DNA of 64,000 nt from Mugil cephalus (lineage: Eukaryota > Chordata > Actinopteri > Mugiliformes > Mugilidae): assembly GCF_022458985.1 (NCBI RefSeq), contig NC_061777.1:14721668-14785667 (forward strand). Reading direction: 5' to 3'. A program made the position numbers and the translations under genes. Positions 37,954 to 51,800 of the stretch are shown here, piece by piece (positions within the stretch are counted from its first letter, which is position 1; every line of letters starts with the position of its first letter). Below the pieces are notes generated by a model. That model did no database searches, was not told where the DNA came from, and saw only the letters and a list, made by a program, of their open reading frames with translations.

Positions 37954-38280
37954 TATAAAATAACTAAATAACTCTTTATTGGTAAGAGACGAACCTGCAG
38001 AGGGCGCGTGTCCAGTGGCGCACTGAACAGAGAAAAGAGGCAGGGCAGGGACAGAGAGACACAACGGGGCTTCTTGCCGCTCTCAGCCGAGGAGTGACTC
38101 TTGTTTAGTGCGCAGTCAGCCTGTGGTGGAGATACACACTGCGTACATCATTCTTCACCGTATTTATTTATCGGCTTGGGGGTCGTCTTCTCGATCAAAG
38201 TCGCTCTCGCTGAGGACTGCAGCAGCCGCTCGGAGGAAAACACTTATTTCTACAGGACCTCCGCGCGGAAGACGAGCACG
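37954..38280 (+). promoter_or_regulatory. pip5k1b: pip5k1b promoter and non-coding exon 1 (inferred)
   Basis: TATAAAA at 37954-37960 precedes about 300 GC-richer bases with no ATG on the + strand (37981-38280). They end at GAGCACG/GTGAGT, a strong donor at 38281. The coding exons of pip5k1b begin 10.6 kb downstream, with at least one further non-coding exon between. An ATG-free, donor-terminated block of this kind is what a 5' UTR exon looks like. The link to pip5k1b is by strand and position only. Confidence 0.45.
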
Positions 38281-41200
38281 GTGAGTTTAATGCGCTAGTT
38301 TAACGCTGCGTAAAGATCCACGGCACAGACCTTCACCCAACACGCGCTACGCTTACAGCATTTTAAAGTGTCACCTCTCAGGTGTCGCCACAGGTGAAAA
38401 ACTGCAGGTGTCATCCAGCTGTTCCGCTTTCAGTCTCAGACAAAGGTGTTATTCTCTGCAAATAACTCAAATGACCTTAACACAGTGGCTGAATTACTCA
38501 CCTAAACAGAAAAAAGTCCATTTGTCTATTCGTCATTTGCCTTTTTAGCACCTCTTAACATATTTTTAACATGAATTAAATGTGAATGGGGTTTATTATT
38601 ATTATTATTTTTTGGTTAAAGGTGTCTTCTCGTTTGATTGTCATTTCCTTAATCTCTAGTTGCTGTTATTGCTCGCAGTTCAACCAGTTCGCTCCAGAGT
38701 GTTGCTGCTGGACAGTCACTCCTGTGTTTTGGTTTGCTTTATCACCATTTAGATGTTTTTTCTGCTTTTCCTAATTAATGAGGTGTAATTAGTGAGAAGC
38801 TGATAGTGTGATATGGGAAATGAGGCAATCAAAGTTTAAAACGTAATGATGATAATGGAACAACCGACTTTTTTAAACTCATGTTTATTGTAGAATAATA
38901 CCAAGATCCTTTCTTGTTTGGGCCTTTCTCATTTCTCTCCTCACCTGTCAGTTAACCTTTTGTAAGCCAAGCTGCTGAGAAACTTTACCGGACGTGTGCA
39001 GCCTACTCCTACTCCTCTCTATTGAACACTGTGTGCAGCAGGTCAGACGGACGATTTTCTGTCCAAGCTGATCACATTATCTCTGCTCTTTACAGTCAAG
39101 TGCAACATTTCTCTGCTGATATAAGTGGCAGCCAGGCTCCTCACACTTCAACAGTCCACCGCTGTGCTCCCATGACATCATACGCTTGACAAAATAACAC
39201 TTTAATTGACAAAATTATGTATGAGGAGACTTTTGAATGATGAAAAGTGTGGTTTTCTCCTTCCATTATGAGAGGTAGTTGTTTTATTTGTGCTTCATCT
39301 GAGTAGCTTGGATAACTTGTGTGATAAATACGCAGAATTGCTTCTGGGTTTATGGTTTCTAATAACACATTGTGATTTCTTAGTTTTTTTTTTTATTATG
39401 GTAAAAATCTACACCAGCTAACCTGAAAACATCTTGTCACTGATGTCCAGCTGGTTTGAAGGGTACCAGCCTGGTCCTGTGTGGTGTTGTTGATAAAGCT
39501 GCATGGGGTAAAGTTCCTTGAAATGATCCAGACACCAGTTTCTACTTTGGAGGTGTGATGAACCGATGACTGGAGTAAATGAATAATCATGCAAATCAGA
39601 CTGGCTTCGAGCCAGAACAAAAACAAAGTTGGGCGTAAGCATTGAATTTCCTGTTTCTTCCTCATTTGACTGGGAGGCAGCGGAGTCGGTCCAGGCTGTT
39701 CAGCTGGCCACACGGGATGTTTGAAAGGGAAAGCAGTTCATGCAAATCTCCTGTTCTCTTCTTGGGAGCAGCACCTGAGCTTTTATCCTCTGCTGCTTGC
39801 TGCCCTTGCACTTACATGTTTCTTGTCAGAGTGAGAAGCATCCGTGCATTATGTAATATTTTCCATCTGAGTAGCTGCAAATGTGCCACAGTACTGTAGA
39901 GCCAACACCTTGTCAAGACAAATCATATTTATCTTGGTGCTCTCAGCTTTTTTTCTCTTCTGGGGGGTTGACCGGTGTGCATCAGATTCTTTTTTGGATT
40001 AGTAATTAAACTGTGATATAGACTCTAAATTCCAGTGTTAATCATCTGATTCAAAGCAGAAGGCCACCTTTTCCAATCCTTCACCGAGAAGAGGTAGCGC
40101 GACAATTACGAGCCGAAGTGTTTTCAGTGAAGTCTTGTGATTTTGGGTCAAAGAGCACTCTGTGTACTGTGCTCGTACTGTACCATGGGATCCCAGTAGT
40201 GAAAGGACCAAAATAACAGGCATATGAGACTCATTAAGATAGTTACATAAGTCAGAGCCCTGAACAGCGGCTCTGTCTCTCACATTCCTGATAATGGTTT
40301 GACTCGACCGATGTGCCTCCTGTCCACACAGGGGTGTGTGTCCATGTTGGGTCTGGTTACACTCAAGATGTTCTGATAAAGACAGAAATGCCTCGCTGTG
40401 TTGTGATAAAGCAGTCTGGCAGATTCTAATGGTGCGCAGTCTTTCTTTGATTCTCCTCTCAGGGGATCCTCTCTCCCACTCGTCCGTCCACAGTTGTACC
40501 CAAACCACTGCTCTATGTCCCAGCTGCATTGAGCTGAAAGCGTCACGCACTGTTATTTTTGTTCTTTGAGGAGTTTGTCATCTCAGGTAATTCAATCACC
40601 ATGTCAACATTTTCTTGTTTCTTATCTCAGCTCAGTTGTAACAACATTAAGTCACATGATGTTATTTTCCAGTGGTGGACAGAGCTGTTTAAGTTCACTG
40701 TTGCTTGATCCGTGGACGTCCTTTCAAAGACTTTGCTTTCTTCCCAGTATGCCAGACCTTAATGAGTGACTACTAATGATTTCTTCTGTATTGGTTAATC
40801 TAAGTACTTTTTGGGTTAATCAATTGCTAAAGTAACCCTTTAGAATAAAATGTCAAACCAGAAACCAAATACAGAAGACACAGTAAGCTGCTTTTTAGTA
40901 TATTCAGACTAAACATATGTTTGTGGCAGATACAGGTATCATTTGAGAGTCTAAAGTGTCTTTTTGTTAAAAGACCCTGTATGGAGTGAGACATTTTATA
41001 GGCTTAGAAAGTAACCCTCCTTCAGTGGTGTTAACAGACACCCTGTTTGTGAAAGAACTCATCAGGGATAACCTAATATTGACTATCCTGAATGAGCATT
41101 GGGGACGTACTGTACGTTTGTGAAGCCTTATAGCGATCAATGTTCTTGGTGTTTTCACTAGATTCTAATTGAAAAGAGTCAGACGTGCGTTTTCTAAGGC

Positions 41201-42522
41201 CGGCACCACAGCTCAGAGCACTGCTGAAGAAGCAGGTACTGCGTGGCATAAATCCCGGACAAGTCCGTGGTCAGTGTGACCCATTTGACTCTATTGATCC
41301 TCAGCTCTGTTTGGGAGTGAACAGTGGCGTAGCGCTACGTAAGCAGAGCGTGGGCTGCTCTCCGTTTCTGTTATCTGTTTTATTGTCCTCTTCCGTTGCC
41401 CAGGCTGAACTCATGTCAGCACATACCGCATCCTACAGATTTCCACCAGCACTGAGTCGGGACTTTATGATTAACATTTTATACCTAATCTGTGGGCAGT
41501 GAAGACGATCCCCATTTATTGGCCACAGCACGTAGACAACTGTACGAAAAAGAAAAAAAAATCTCTCCATGGGGGTTGCTGATTGTATATCACAATACAA
41601 CAGCCATAAAAATGTTTTCTGGTTGGCTCACGAGGAAACTGTTTACTGTTAATAATTAAAGGGAGACTCCAATTTTACATTCACACTTCCTTTGATGTAT
41701 CCAACGAGCTACTAACTAAAACAATTCATATTAATCCTGTTACGATCTAATTTTTGAGGCTCTAATGTTGGATTCGTCATTATTCACCAATAGGAGGAGG
41801 TGTAATACAAAGCTTTTAATCTTTATTTGTCTGTGTTCACATCTTTTTTTTGTTGTGCTTTATGGTTTTAGTGCTTCTAAAAGTCGTGCTGATTTGTAGT
41901 AAGTCATTGTTTTAGTGTTAAAACAATCAAAATGCAAACATGGACGGCGTATAAAGATGGATGAACCCCTCTCTAATAACACCCATAGGATTCCTGAAGA
42001 CCAGTTTTGAAGCTCAGTGCGGTGGATCTGCTGTCGCCATCTTGTCAGGGCCTGATTCAGTTTACTGTCGCTCCCTTCTAATCCACAAACGATCAAGGAG
42101 GTCCTTAATTATGGATAACTTTAATCCCCAATCCAGTCTGAACCGTGCAGTTGTCATGAAAGGAAACATTTGCATTAGATACCAAAATATGTTTTTTTTT
42201 TTTGTTTTTTTTGTACCAAGCTGTAAACATGTTTATTTGACACATGGGTTGGTACTTTGTGTATTTTGCAGTTTGACTTTTCCCACTCAGCTGATTACAA
42301 ACAATGTGATTAAAAGAAAAGACGACGCTGGGTTTCACCGTGGGAATTGTGGGATTTGTATGTTTATGGAGCTCGAGTCATTCTCAGGACAAATAGGCTG
42401 CGACACGAACTGACTGCCCCTTTAAGAGAGACGATACAAACTATTACAACGGTCCACAATTATGCAATCTTAATAATGTGACCTGACACATTGCTTCGTC
42501 AGTTCTTTTTAATGCTGCATAC

Positions 42523-42524
<2 letters not shown>

Positions 42525-42580
<56 letters not shown>

Positions 42581-42640
42581 ATATGTATATGTATGTATAT
42601 ATATATATGTGTGTGTGTGTGTGCGTGTGTGTATATGTAG
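42525..42640. repeat. (TG)n/(TATG)n compound microsatellite
   Basis: About 50 bases of pure TG, followed by TATATG-type units and a second TG run to 42640. Likely highly length-polymorphic. Confidence 0.95.
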
Positions 42641-43015
42641 TGTGTTAAACTTCGGAAGAATGTCAACAAGCACCAGCTTTAAGGTTCACTTAAAGTGCCC
42701 TTCATGCGCTTTTCTGCAGTTGAATATGCATGCAGAACTCCCCAGTATTATCATTTTAATCTTAATGACCTCCAAAGTGGAGCCCCCACGCCCCGCCCCC
42801 ACCCGCCCCCTTGGCTTTGCAGCACGTCGGCACCAGCTTTTGAGAGGGTAAAAAATAAATAAATAAATAAAGAAGAGAAAAACTCAAAGGATTCTCACAG
42901 CAATGATTGGTTCATAATGGTTCCGCGCTGCCTAATGACTGGCTGGTCGCAGGCTGCTGGCAGAGAGACGGGTTGGCAGCCTCGCAGGAATTCAGATTAT
43001 TCGGAGGTTGTGATG

Positions 43016-43016
43016 T

Positions 43017-43055
<39 letters not shown>
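43016..43055. repeat. (TTG)n microsatellite
   Basis: About 13 TTG units, near perfect. Confidence 0.92.
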
Positions 43056-44383
43056 TGGCCTCACTGAGTCCCTCAGGTCCCCCTCCCACTTTCCTGCCCT
43101 GATAATGACGAGGTTTGAAGAGGCCCACTCAAGGGACCCTGGGGTGCTAGAGTAAGATAGCGGGAAGGAGAGAGGTCAGCATTAAAAGCTTGGGAGGTGT
43201 GTGCGGAGAGACGAGCTGGTGAAAACGGTTAAAGAATGTGGAGGGTTGACAAAATGAAATTCCTCTTCTTCTCCTGTGGCAGCCTCTAAAATCTGGACGA
43301 TGTAACCGTATTACCCTCTTGATTGCCCACTTCTGAGAATAGTAAAGTGATTTCTGTCTAAGGCTAATAAACCTGCCTGTCTCCCTACTGGCTTGAAGAC
43401 GAGTAAAAGGAACTTCGGACTCCAGTCCAAGGCAGGGTAAAAGTGAGATGGGCTTGCCCGAGATGGGCAGGTCTCTCTTACGTTGTTTTTGTGCTGTGTG
43501 TTCATGTTTTCTGTGGGCGGTGAAGCTAGGAGCTGAGGCTGGCTCGCGTAGATATCACAGCGGTTGAACATAATAAGGCTGCTGTAATGAGCCCTCGTCT
43601 CGGAGAGTGCCGTACTGTACGGGGCTGCCTCTCTCCGCTTCCTTAGAGAACACCGTCTCTGTTTTCTTTCCATATACTCATCTCTATGTTTCGCTCACCC
43701 CCTCCATTCCCTGAGCTGAAATCATGTGACTCTGGACACAGAGGGTGACCTCCTCCTCACTGCTTCTCATGCAGAGCGGGACTGGAGTGAGACGTTCTCT
43801 GAATTACAAACGCACAGGCTGTGCCATGGGTTTCCGTCGCTCAGCGCATCTCACCGAATCAAACGTATTGGTTCTAAATCGGACTATGCACTGTGCTGTT
43901 GTTGCCACATACTTTTTTATGGTCTGTCCTGCAAGCAAAATACTTGGCATGAGGTCCTGTCGTACATTGCTATCCGAAATCAAGGCGGGGAAGTAAATAT
44001 TTAACACCTTTTGAGCCACTGTTTGTCCCTGTTATTGTCTTCCACCGTCTTTTTTCGTTCACTCACCTCCACCGAGCTGATCTTCCCGTTCACGTCACAT
44101 TTGAAAGGTCAGCACTCTGTAGGTGTTGCCCCTCTTTCCCCCACCTTTTTTTTTCCTCTTCATTTGATTACGCCAAAGGGTAAACACCATCCTAATGCAC
44201 GCACAAAATGTCTAGAGATAGCTGTGTGGTCGGTGGTATGTCTCCCAGTAAAACTCAAATGTTTTCAGCTTAAAAAAGGTGCTGTGCTCAGTACACGGTG
44301 TACCCTCTGCTCAGTGTGATGCATAAAAAATGTTTTCGCCGCTGTGTGTCATGCCTCCTCTTGCGGCATTAACGTTGTTAAAA

Positions 44384-44711
44384 TACACCGATCAGCCACG
44401 ACAATAAAACCACTGACAGGTGAAGTAAATAACATCGATCATCTTGTGAGAAAACCGTGTTCTGCTGAGAAACTTTTGGACGTGACATTCATGTCAGATG
44501 TGACATGTACCACCCTCCTAGACCACCACCAGACCAGACACCCCCACCCCATAGCAATGACACTCTTTGATGGCAGCAGCCATCCCCAGCAGGATGCAGC
44601 CTGACACAGACACACACACACAGAAAAACAAGCAAAAAAACATGAAGAGGCACAAGAGAAACCTACACAATATTAGGACAGATGGTCATTATGTTATGCC
44701 TGATAGGTGTA
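44384..44711 (+). mobile_element. Tc1/mariner-like MITE, copy 2 of 4 (full length)
   Basis: The left end TACACCGATCAGCCACGACA is the imperfect complement of the right end (gtcattatgttatgcctgataggtgta). The element is ~330 bp and appears flanked by TA, as expected for Tc1/mariner-type insertion. The interior carries the same blocks as the other copies (tgagaaacttttggacgtg, catgtaccaccctcctagacc, acctacacaatattagga). It has no coding capacity. Confidence 0.7.
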
Positions 44712-47700
44712 TACTTTAAGGCATTTTTAAACCACATTAGTTGTTCTGGCCACTGACGCACTTTCCGTGTATAACGTTAAGCTTTTCCTTGGCGTTACAG
44801 TCTGCTGTACATCCAGTATTACACTAAATGGACTAATTGTGCTCTCATTACATGGATAATAAGCCTGATAAACATAACTAAATCTTTTGATTTAGGGGAT
44901 AAACCACTCTTCCTTTGACTTCACTTACATTTTCCCTCCACAAATAGTAATACCATTAATCTTTGTCTTGTTAATCCAATGAACCGCTTGCATGGCTTGG
45001 GACATTTACTCCCATTTAGACATATGGGCCTCCACGGGCACATGCACTGTACACTGACCATTCTCGCCCAGTGTTAGCGGACACTTCTCTGAAGCTGAAT
45101 CACAGTATGTCCCTCCAAGAAATGATGAAAACAAATATGCCCCCAGAGCATAAACTGAAATATGGAACAGGGCAAACCAAAACAGTCCAGAATAATGCCA
45201 GCCAGGCTTTGTGTATAAACTGTGTATAAATTGCTCATTTTATGTTGTGCTTGTTTGTTGTCACCGCCCCCTCTCCTGCTTGTCAGAGTCGTTCTCAGCA
45301 CAATTTTGTCTAATATTGCTTTGCGTGTATTTTGTATTTTGTTGCTTTGGTAGTGGACTCCACACATTCAGTGTTTATTTCTCAGTCCATAATAGAACAC
45401 GCACATGGATGTTTTGTTTCTGAGTCATTTTTATTATATCAGTGCAAATGCTAATGCCGAACAGGATCCAGAAATGTTGAGTAATTTTTATGCCGAAGAG
45501 AGTTTTAATTTAAAAAAAAAAGGAAAAGAAACCAAGTCAACTGTAAACCCGAACCACTGAGTTTCCCTAAGCCCTCTTCAAGGATGAGAGCAGTTAAGTT
45601 GATGAAGCCGATCCCCTTCAGGCAGAGCTAAGCTGACTACCCATGCATCTTCTTGATTGTATCCATCCAAATCCAGATCTTTTTGCTTATCTAACATCTC
45701 AGTGGGCCGATGTGGGGGTCATGAAAGGCCGGCAGTCCAGTCCTCGTTGCTCTGCATTGCTGCTCTGCTATTGATTCTCTATTATGTCTCCAATCTGCTG
45801 CAGTAATGAAGCAAACTGAAACAAAGCAGAACAAAAGAAATATGTGGCGTCTGTGTCCTGGTGATGGGACCTCTTCTGTCAGTCCTGATGCCGTTGGTTT
45901 GAGAAAGGTTTCTCTCCTCTCAGTGGGTAGAGTTAAATCATTTGACTTTTCTCGTCTGTAGCATGGTTGGAGATGTGTTGACTGATGTGTCTGACTCCTG
46001 CCTTAATTATTATGACCACTGCTTTCCTCACTGGGACCATGGAAGGAATGTTACCACAGCTGCTTAGACTTTTTGACAGTTCCAATTTATTCGATCTGCA
46101 TAATTATCATACCAGACGGCCCATGTCTGCTATTGGCAGCGTATTTTGCTTGCCAGGAACGCTTGGCCACAGAGTAGCTATTTGACTTCCACAGGGGGCC
46201 GGCTGGCACTCTTGGCAGTGACACCGAAACCACGGAGGAGATATGGCCTGAGAACCAGTATTTGATCTGCTCTCAACTGTGTTTGTTTGAAGGGTGGGAG
46301 GGCTTCTGACAAGGGCGTGAAGACAAGTAGGAATAGAGTTGTTGAGAAATGGACACTAAGTAAAGTTGCCGCCTTGTAATGACAGAACTCACAATATGTT
46401 TCACCAGTGGGAAGGATTTAGTGCATAAAGTACATGTGTCATTGTCAAACTTCAAGTCCGGATTTTGACAACGGAGCAGTCCCAGTAAAAGTATTGGCAG
46501 AGAAACTTGCTTTATTTATTTATCTATCTATTTTTGGTCTATATACAGTTTATTTGTTTGTCCGGAGTTTTTTCTCGAGTTTAATCGGTTTTACCGTAAC
46601 ATATAAATCCTATGACCTTCCTTGACTTCCATGCAGGCACAGAAATAAACTGCCCGCAACTCATCCTCCATGTACACAACCCAGTTCTAAGTGGTTTTAG
46701 TCAGATTTAGACTCCTGTATCCAGTTTCCCTTTTATCGATCGCTGGGATCATTTTACCCAGTTGTTACTCCTTCTGACCACAAAACATCCACCGAGGCAT
46801 TGATCTGACAGCGGTGCACTTTTGTATTTGTGGAACACGGTAATGTAATTGTGACTTTCAAGGTATTATTTTACCTATTTGTAGCAGCGTACCACTGCGC
46901 TCCTGTTTTGCCCGTCAGACTTACATTTGCGAGTGGTATTTTGCTATGGGAGCGTATGTGGTAAGACTCCATCCATCTTTTTTTTGTGTGTCCGTCCGTC
47001 TGTCTGCCTCTCTTTTGTTGAGAGGTGAACAAGAGACCTGCTGTTGTTCATTGCAGCTGCGGGCCTCTCATGGATTGTTCTGGAAACAGTCTGTTAGAGT
47101 ACCGGCCCGATAGTGGGGTGAGGTGACAGAGAGATATCAGCACCATTTGTTTTGACACTGACACTCGGGTCGGGGCTCAGCTGAGAGGCAGACAGGCCCG
47201 CAGGCTTATTAACATTCCTCAGGTTCAGAGCTCATAGTCAGTCATACAGTGTAATAACTCAGGTGGACCAACACCTCATTACACAGATTCCCTTCCACAC
47301 TGACACAGATTGATAGCAGGGTTTAATAGTGTCACCTCGGCTTTAGTCAAAGTCTAATCTTTTGGCATGGGTTTGTGTGAGCTGAATGTTATTTTAAAGG
47401 CGATAGAAATTATGTAAATTACGCACAGACCCAAAGAAAGACAAATAGCTCCGACTGGGAGGTTTGCCTCCAGCTAGAACGTATCTGGTGTTGACTTTGT
47501 GTTTGTAGCAACAGAAAGGCTGGTGCACAGATAAGGAGCCAGTCTGGAGATAACAGCTTTGTGTCTGCTGCATTATTTTAATATCCAAATTTAGTGCACG
47601 TGGACATCGAAGAGTACATTTATCCACGTGAATGCTTTTTTTTACCAAGGCAGCTTATTTGGTTCTTTTAATTAACAAGATAAAAAACTGCAAAATCGCA

Positions 47701-48681
47701 TCTGCATGAGGTAATGAGACTTTCAAAATAAAAGTGCCTTGTGAGAATTTTTCCTTCCCTTGAGACGCGTGCAGTAAGGTTGTGATTGTTGGTCAGAGAA
47801 CAGGTGAGGACACGGCGCTGCGTGTCCCGATGACGCAGAAAGACTCCGTGCGCTACGCAGCGCTCCGAGACCGGCAGGTGCATTTATATGCAGGTGGTGT
47901 AGTTACTGCAGGCTCACCGTGGCTCATCAAAGTTTTGCCGGTGTTTCTGTTTAGCCTTCACCACTCTCCTTCCTCCTCTTCCTCCTTGATTTCCCGCTCT
48001 TTCAGAAGACAGACACAGAGGCACAGTTTCATTAATGTATGTCACTCAACATTGTCTTCTCCGGAGAATGAAGGAGCCCAGCAGACGAGGGAGAAAGAGA
48101 AGGAAACAGAAAGTTAAAATTCATGTGTGGAAGCAAGACAGTGTGGTGTTTTGCAGCTCAGTACGGACTTGCTTGTTCTGAGGGCCGGGCAGTGCCCGCG
48201 GATCGTTTTCAGCCCCAGGGATATACCTCCTTCCCGCTCTGCAGCTCTCTGCGCTGTGCATGGAAAGAAAAATCAAGAAGACAGAGTTGATGAAGCACAG
48301 GAAGGTGAAAGTATGCACGCATAATGTGAGTTGTGCTGAAGTGATGAGCGGAGAGGGCCCTAATAAGAAGATATTGGATTACGCACACGTCTTTCATGAA
48401 TCATGGGATGACTGTAGCAAAATTGCCTCTCCTATCATGCGGAGATTAATGGGAGAGTGGTGGCAATAAAGTGGCCTCAAACTGGAAAGTGCACAAGTGT
48501 ATCACAGTTAATTAAGGAGACTTTGCTCGTGGACGTGTTCCCTCTTGTATTTAGCTTGGTCCTTCTCAACTTTGGACCGGCCTAATTTACTGTGATGAAG
48601 AGTCTGTGACAGTTTTATCACCCTCTCTTATTTATTTTCTATTATGTAATGCTAACACACTGTGTACCCGTTCTCTTGCAG

Positions 48682-48785
48682 AGGGTCCGCCGAGGGATCC
48701 AAAACTCCTGATGATTGCTCAACCGGACAATCAAGAGCTGTCGTCCTGATTGCTGTTCGTCAGGCACAGCTTTTCACTGAGCAAA
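48682..48785 (+). other. pip5k1b: pip5k1b non-coding exon 2 with short upstream ORF
   Basis: It is bounded by an acceptor TTCTCTTGCAG at 48681 and a donor GCAAA/GTAGGA at 48786, 109 bp before the coding start exon. It contains ATG at 48711 opening a 12-codon upstream ORF (MIAQPDNQELSS, TGA at 48747-48749). Exon status is inferred from splice sites and position. Confidence 0.45.
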
Positions 48786-48894
48786 GTAGGACTGACCTCT
48801 ATTAGAAAGAAATGTTCTCTTATTTGATATCAAATCAGTGATCTTTAAAATCTAATCAGATTGTTGTTCCCGTTCCCTTTTTTGGTTCTTTCAG

Positions 48895-51800
48895 ATGTCG
48901 ACAACGACAGAAAATGGGATGGGGGCTCCCACGAGCACAAGCAGAGAGAAAACATACAAGAAGGTAAAGCTGTTCATACAATGTCTCGATGTGTTTGGTT
49001 TTATTTCCCTCTCATGGTGATCACGAACCTGGTCCCACAGCATTTATTTTGGAAAGCAGCTGTTTGGAGCCAATGAGTCCAAAAGGCCTTGGTGCCTGAG
49101 TCACTTGAGTCCTCAAAATGTCCTTCTGTGGCACATAATGTCCTGACCCCTGCCAGGGCCAGCTGCCAGAGCCCAGTCAAGTGCTGGCCTCACTTGTTTT
49201 CTCTACTTGTTTTTAAAACTCTAGACGTCACCACTTATGGCAACGTTTGCAACGATGTGACCATTATAAAGTTTTCCACAGAAGATACATCTGTTCACAT
49301 TCAGTTGAATTTTTTTGTTTAGTTTTTTTTTGTTTTTTCCGTCTCACACGCAACAAGAGAACACAAGTAGGTTTGTGTCCCAGACTGCAGGAGCAGTTGT
49401 GTGGAAATTTTATTTTGCGTAACTGCACCACACAATAGGTCTTTGTCACACTTTAAAGTTGTTAAATAACCTGTCTACCTGCATAAATGCCTCAAATAGC
49501 GTATGTAATTTTGACAGCAGTGACAGTATGCCGCAACTAGGCCATTGTGTTAATGTGTCGTCTCTCCCATTTTCCTATCAAGACCACGTCATCAGCCTTG
49601 AAGGGAGCCATTCAGCTCGGCATTGGCTACACAGTGGGCAACCTCACCTCCAAGCCTGACAGAGACGTGCTTATGCAAGACTTCTACGTGGTGGAGAGTG
49701 TCTTTCTGCCCAGGTCTGTTCCATATAGCGTCAAGCCTCTCAGAGACGTACAGTACATACGCACATAGCAGCTGTTACGCTGTTTCCTGAGTGAAAGTTG
49801 GAGCATAGTCATCTGAATAAGAGCCAGACTTTTGCATAAGCTGAAGGTTATTCATTTGCAGGAGCTTGTGAATCAGAGTGCTGCTTCATAAAAGCAGATT
49901 ACATGTAGGTGGTATGAGGCCACTCTTTGGCTGTTACTTGATTCTGTAAAGTGAATGAATGGAAAAAGCCTAAAGACCAAGCTTTGCCTGTCTGCACACT
50001 CAGATATTATACGTCTGGGTCCTGTATTAAGAAATATTACATTCGGCGGAATCTGCAGATGCTACGACCACAAACTGCCACCATCATCATTTATTAACAC
50101 TGCAAAGTTGGCCATTCGAGCTGCAGAGATGAAACTATTCTGGTGGATTATCCTGCCAAGAACTGTGAAATCAGCTTACACTGTGTGCCTCTTACTGCCA
50201 CAGTGCAAACCATACTGTACGTCAGTGCGTGGACGCTCTGTCGTCTCAGGCCATCTTTAAAATTACATCATCAGCTTATTTATGTAATCTAAAGCAGACC
50301 CAGGAATCCTTTGAAAGTGCGACTCATGCGTTGACTGACACACAGCTGACGCTCTGAGACACGCTGTATGTCGCTTTGCAATTAATTCAGAGGATCTCAT
50401 CATTTTTTCTATTTACTGACTGATTATATTGATTGTTTCTATTCAAGCATGCAGCAATTTATTTATTTTAAAAAAAATCTAACTAGTGGCAATCAAGCAG
50501 AAAGTGTTCACTTGAGTCAAGACTTTCTTGTAGTTTGACGCTTCAGGAAGAGTTTTAATGTCCTGGCAGGAAGTTCTTTGTGGTTTACCTTTGAGACGCT
50601 CCACCAGGATATGCAAACTCACTAAGGTTTATGCAAACCTGCTCGTGGCAGACACATTGACCTTTTACTCTCCTGCCTCTCAGCAACAGTCTAACATAAG
50701 CCTTGTTTTGATAATGGCCCTACAGTAGTCAGTGTTCAAAGCCTGGCGTAGCTTGTTGAGGCGCTGAAGTACAAAGTAATCTGAAGCGACCTGGTTGCAT
50801 CACCCACATTAATGTTCAACATACTGGCAAAATAAAATGAAAGATATGTTTTATCTCCGGGGGCTGTTATTTTTCCAGGAACAGGTAAAGAGGAAAAACA
50901 TAAAAAAAAATAAAGATGCGTGATTAGGTAAAAAAGAAAACTTACACAAGACACAACAAACAAAACATAATCGTCAGGGAGGGAAAATTGATGTCTTACG
51001 TCTAGTTTCTGACATAACCGTCTGTCTCTTTATACTCTAAACGTTTCTGCTCTGTAATAGCACACGAAATACAAGCTCTTTCTTTCCTGACGTACTACCC
51101 TGAGAGAGCGGCTGAGCGAAGGCGACAGCTCTCAGATGCTTTTATTGCCTCCCACCCTCTCGCCGCTCTTCTCCCTCTTCTTGTTGTTGTTATTCTCCGC
51201 AGGTTTTTCCTCTGTTGTTTATCCTGTCAGTCTGGTTTTGGATGGCTGGAGATGTCGCACATCACATCACCCACCCACACTCTCGGTTCAGTTTTGGTTT
51301 CTTGGGTGCACATATCTCTGACAACCGGCATGGCATCTTTCCATTGACTCTTTGATTATGTTGAATGCATGCACTGATCAGCTACAACATTATGACCACT
51401 GGCAGGAGGAGTGAATAACATTGACCTTCTGGTGACAATGCAATATTCTGTTGGGAAACATTTGGACCCGGTATTCTTGTGGATGTCACTTAGACATTTA
51501 CCAATCCACATAGACCCCTCCACTCAACCCATAGGACCCAAAGACCACCACTAACAATGTTCTCTGTTGAGTCACAACTGCTTTAGAGTCACAAGGGACA
51601 CCTGCACAATATTAGCAAGGTGATCATAATGATATGCCTGATTGGTTGGAATATATTTCCTGTTAAATGTTTTCAAGCGTGCGTTGCCATGGACTGTCAG
51701 TTACTGATGACAGATAATTGTTGTCGGCCTCACACACTAAACAAAGCAGTCACATTTCACTGTAGAGTAATCACAGGTGTAGTGTTACACAACAGGGCTC

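Larger units (their letters stand above)
38281..48681 (+). other. pip5k1b: pip5k1b first intron (about 10.4 kb, inferred)
   Basis: No coding exon was supported in this interval. It holds the (TG)n/(TA)n microsatellite at 42525-42640, a (TTG)n at 43016-43055 and MITE copy 2 at 44384-44711. It also has short CG-rich patches at 43050-43110 and 47765-47885. A 170-codon minus-strand frame at 40038-40550 has no recognisable domain. The rest is anonymous. Confidence 0.5.
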
